Positions 62,266-64,000 of a stretch of 64,000 nucleotides of DNA are shown here, in pieces. The DNA is from Desulfovibrionaceae bacterium. GTDB taxonomy: Bacteria; Desulfobacterota; Desulfovibrionia; Desulfovibrionales; Desulfovibrionaceae. The position numbers and the translations under genes are program-made. The notes under the pieces were generated by a model, which did not search any database, was not told the origin of the DNA, and was given only the letters and a program-made list of their open reading frames with translations. Positions within the stretch are counted from its first letter, which is position 1, and every line of letters starts with the position of its first letter. The DNA lies in assembly GCA_028689675.1 (NCBI GenBank), contig JAQVCS010000010.1, forward strand, positions 1 through 64,000, given 5' to 3'.

Positions 62266-63273
62266 TTATGCTTCCCCCTGCTTTGCTTTTGCCTTGTGCT
62301 CTGGCTCGGCCTCTGCCTTGCGGCGGCGCAGCGCGGCCAGCGCAGCCTGCACATTATAGCGGCGTGGCAAGGGCGGCAGCAAGCCCTGCGGGCGCCAAAT
62401 CATCATGAGCATCATAGCCAAACCAAAAAGCAGCATACGGGCATTGGAAAATTCGCGCAGCAATTCGGGCAGGCCAATAAACAAAAAAGTGCTGACCAAC
62501 ACGCCTAATTGGCTGCCGCCGCTTAAAATAACCACAGCAAAAATAATGACAGATTCCATAAAACTAAACGATTCTGGCGCAATAATTGTCATTTTTGCGG
62601 CATACAGCGTGCCCGCCATGCCTGCCCAAAAAGCGCCAAACACAAAGGCCATCAATTTATAGCGGGCAACGTCCACGCCGCAGCCCTCGGCCGCCACGTC
62701 ATCTTCTTTAATATAGCTTAAAGCCCGCCCAAAGCGCGAGCGCGCAAGCCAGCCCAGCAAAAGCACACTGCACCCCACCATACCCCACACAAGGTAATAA
62801 AATTGCATGCTTTTTTTAATGGTAAAGCCAAAAATTTCTGGGCGGCTGATGCCAAAAATACCATTAGCCCCACCCGTGAGCCCACCCACGTCATTTATCA
62901 GGGCAATGCGCACAATTTCCACAATACCTATGGTGACAATAAGCAAATAGTCGCCGCGTAAATGAATAATGGGGCGCGCCACCAGCAGGGCAAACAAGGC
63001 CGCTGCACAGCCAGCCAAAGGCATGAGCCACAGCACAGGAATGTGGAACTGCGTGTTCACAATAGCGGTAACATAGGCGCCCACGGCATAAAAAGCCGCA
63101 TGCCCCATATGAAAAATGCCTGCCTGCCCCAAAATGACATTGAGCGAAAGTGCCAATAAAGCATACAAGCCAATGCTCACGCACACATCTATCCAATAGC
63201 GGTCAAGCATGTGCGGCAGCACACAGAGCAAAGCAACCAAAACAAAGGCGCTGTAACGGCGGCACTGTATCAT
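62266..63273 (-). CDS. livM: Branched-chain amino acid ABC transporter permease LivM
   Basis: A 335-residue inner-membrane permease with about nine hydrophobic segments and LSLNVILGQAGIFHMGHAAFYAVGAY, the LivM signature. The cytoplasmic GRALSYIKEDDVAAEGCGVDVARYK loop contacts the ATPases. The C-terminal 30 residues are charged (RRRKAEAEPEHKAKAKQ). Its ATG overlaps the livH stop (ATGA). Confidence 0.94.
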   Translation of the reverse strand: MIQCRRYSAFVLVALLCVLPHMLDRYWIDVCVSIGLYALLALSLNVILGQAGIFHMGHAAFYAVGAYVTAIVNTQFHIPVLWLMPLAGCAAALFALLVARPIIHLRGDYLLIVTIGIVEIVRIALINDVGGLTGGANGIFGISRPEIFGFTIKKSMQFYYLVWGMVGCSVLLLGWLARSRFGRALSYIKEDDVAAEGCGVDVARYKLMAFVFGAFWAGMAGTLYAAKMTIIAPESFSFMESVIIFAVVILSGGSQLGVLVSTFLFIGLPELLREFSNARMLLFGLAMMLMMIWRPQGLLPPLPRRYNVQAALAALRRRKAEAEPEHKAKAKQGEA

Positions 63274-64000
63274 AATTTATCTGCCACCCTTTCGCCCAAA
63301 AGCCCTGTGGGGCGGATGATCAAAATGAGAATGAGCACAAGAAAGGCAATGGCATCTTTCCACGCCATAGAAATATAGGCAGAAGAAAGTGCTTCTATCA
63401 CGCCCAGCAAAAGCCCGCCCAGCATAGCACCGGGAATATTGCCTATGCCGCCCAAAATAGCGGCAGTAAAAGCTTTCAGGCCATAGCTCCAGCCCATGGT
63501 AAAATCAATTTGCCCATAATAAATACCCACCATCATGCCCGCAGCCCCACCAAGGCCGGGGCCAATAAGAAAGACGAGGGAAATAATGCGGTCTACATTG
63601 ATGCCCATAAGGCGCGCGGCACTTTGGTCTATAGCCACAGCGCGAATGGCCGCACCTGTGCGCGTGCGCTGAATAAAAGAATGCAGGGCAAACATCAAAA
63701 GCAAGCTGGCCATAATTACCAACAAGCGCACCCCGGGCACGGTAAAGCCCAAAATATCAACAGTAAAATCAGGCCGCCAATCTTCGGGGTAGACATATAA
63801 ACGTGCCCCATAAATAAGCATAACGGCATTTTGGAAAAAAATAGAAGCCCCTAGGGCAGAAACCACGGCAGAAAGCCTGTTTGCTTTGCGCAAGGGGCGG
63901 TAGGCAGCGCGCTCAAGCAGGCAGCCCACAAGGGCAACCAGCAAGGCCACCATAATAAAGACCACCAGCAGCACCAGCAGGGGCGAAAGCGAGCCCGCCA
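63270..64000 (-). CDS. livH: Branched-chain amino acid ABC transporter permease LivH (5' end beyond window)
   Basis: The visible 243 codons are the C-terminal four fifths of LivH; the N-terminal segments continue past base 64000. ERAAYRPLRKANRLSAVVSALGASIF, GAAIRAVAIDQSAARLMGINVDRII and FTAAILGGIGNIPGAMLGGLLLG are typical. A GTG at 63974 gives an internal frame start only and is not the true start. First visible gene of the liv operon; the periplasmic binding protein gene is probably further upstream. Confidence 0.92.
   Translation of the reverse strand, partial: AGSLSPLLVLLVVFIMVALLVALVGCLLERAAYRPLRKANRLSAVVSALGASIFFQNAVMLIYGARLYVYPEDWRPDFTVDILGFTVPGVRLLVIMASLLLMFALHSFIQRTRTGAAIRAVAIDQSAARLMGINVDRIISLVFLIGPGLGGAAGMMVGIYYGQIDFTMGWSYGLKAFTAAILGGIGNIPGAMLGGLLLGVIEALSSAYISMAWKDAIAFLVLILILIIRPTGLLGERVADKL

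Noticed and set aside
1-64000. tRNA, rRNA or CRISPR features
   Set aside because: No T-loop-like GGTTCGA motifs in intergenic regions, no rRNA-like sequence and no regularly spaced short repeats were seen; diverged cases could still be missed by eye.

Overview
The window looks like a chromosome segment from a strict anaerobe of the Desulfovibrionaceae (sulfate- or sulfonate-respiring Deltaproteobacteria, possibly a gut lineage). This rests on gene content: the futalosine menaquinone genes mqnD/mqnE/mqnC/mqnA, NiFe-hydrogenase maturation genes, rubrerythrin, an oxygen-sensitive iron-sulfur L-serine dehydratase, a MobB-FeS protein and a very large autotransporter. No rRNA, tRNA or CRISPR array was seen. 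Species cannot be named from the sequence alone.

Layout. 0-9 kb: lytic transglycosylase, rRNA methyltransferase, era-yggS, hydrogenase protease and hypC, ruvAB, moaA and a small secreted protein. 9-14 kb: two uncharacterised proteins, miaB, a bifunctional-nuclease-family protein and a MATE exporter. 14-20 kb: mqnD divergent from mqnECA, then a serine dehydratase with a twin-arginine signal. 20-31 kb is the accessory-looking part: CtpA-type protease, a gene-free stretch with stacked hairpins and a candidate small RNA, a 1787-residue autotransporter with an AT-rich upstream segment bounded by inverted repeats, a PD-(D/E)XK/AAA-type protein and rubrerythrin. 31-45 kb is mostly core: yigZ, trmL with a hydantoinase-like gene, ilvE, dnaX-ybaB-recR, dnaK, an LpoA-like lipoprotein and gatCA. 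45-54 kb: orphan ArsR regulator, YkgJ-type protein, speA, glycosyltransferase, amidohydrolase, YitT, TauE/SafE and MobB-FeS. 54-64 kb: pyrB-pyrC, an enlarged YeiH-type transporter, a small membrane protein with a DMT transporter, and livFGMH, with livH cut by the window end.

How the genes fit together. MqnA, MqnE, MqnC and MqnD cover four steps of the futalosine route; the amidohydrolase at 50-51.5 kb is a candidate for the deaminase step. dnaX-ybaB-recR is a replication/repair operon, with a 150-bp MITE-like element between ybaB and recR. pyrB and pyrC are nearly overlapping pyrimidine genes.

The most unusual feature is a family of dispersed intergenic repeats with ends close to TAGAGCA/TGCTCTA. 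In six places the terminal TAG of a copy is the stop codon of the adjacent gene (ruvB, mqnA, trmL, the ykgJ-like gene, pyrC, the DMT transporter). The second is a pair of 17-bp inverted repeats, AACAGT-GAG-ACTGTT and AACAGT-CTC-ACTGTT at their cores, bounding about 290 bp upstream of the autotransporter. This could be an invertible phase-variation switch.
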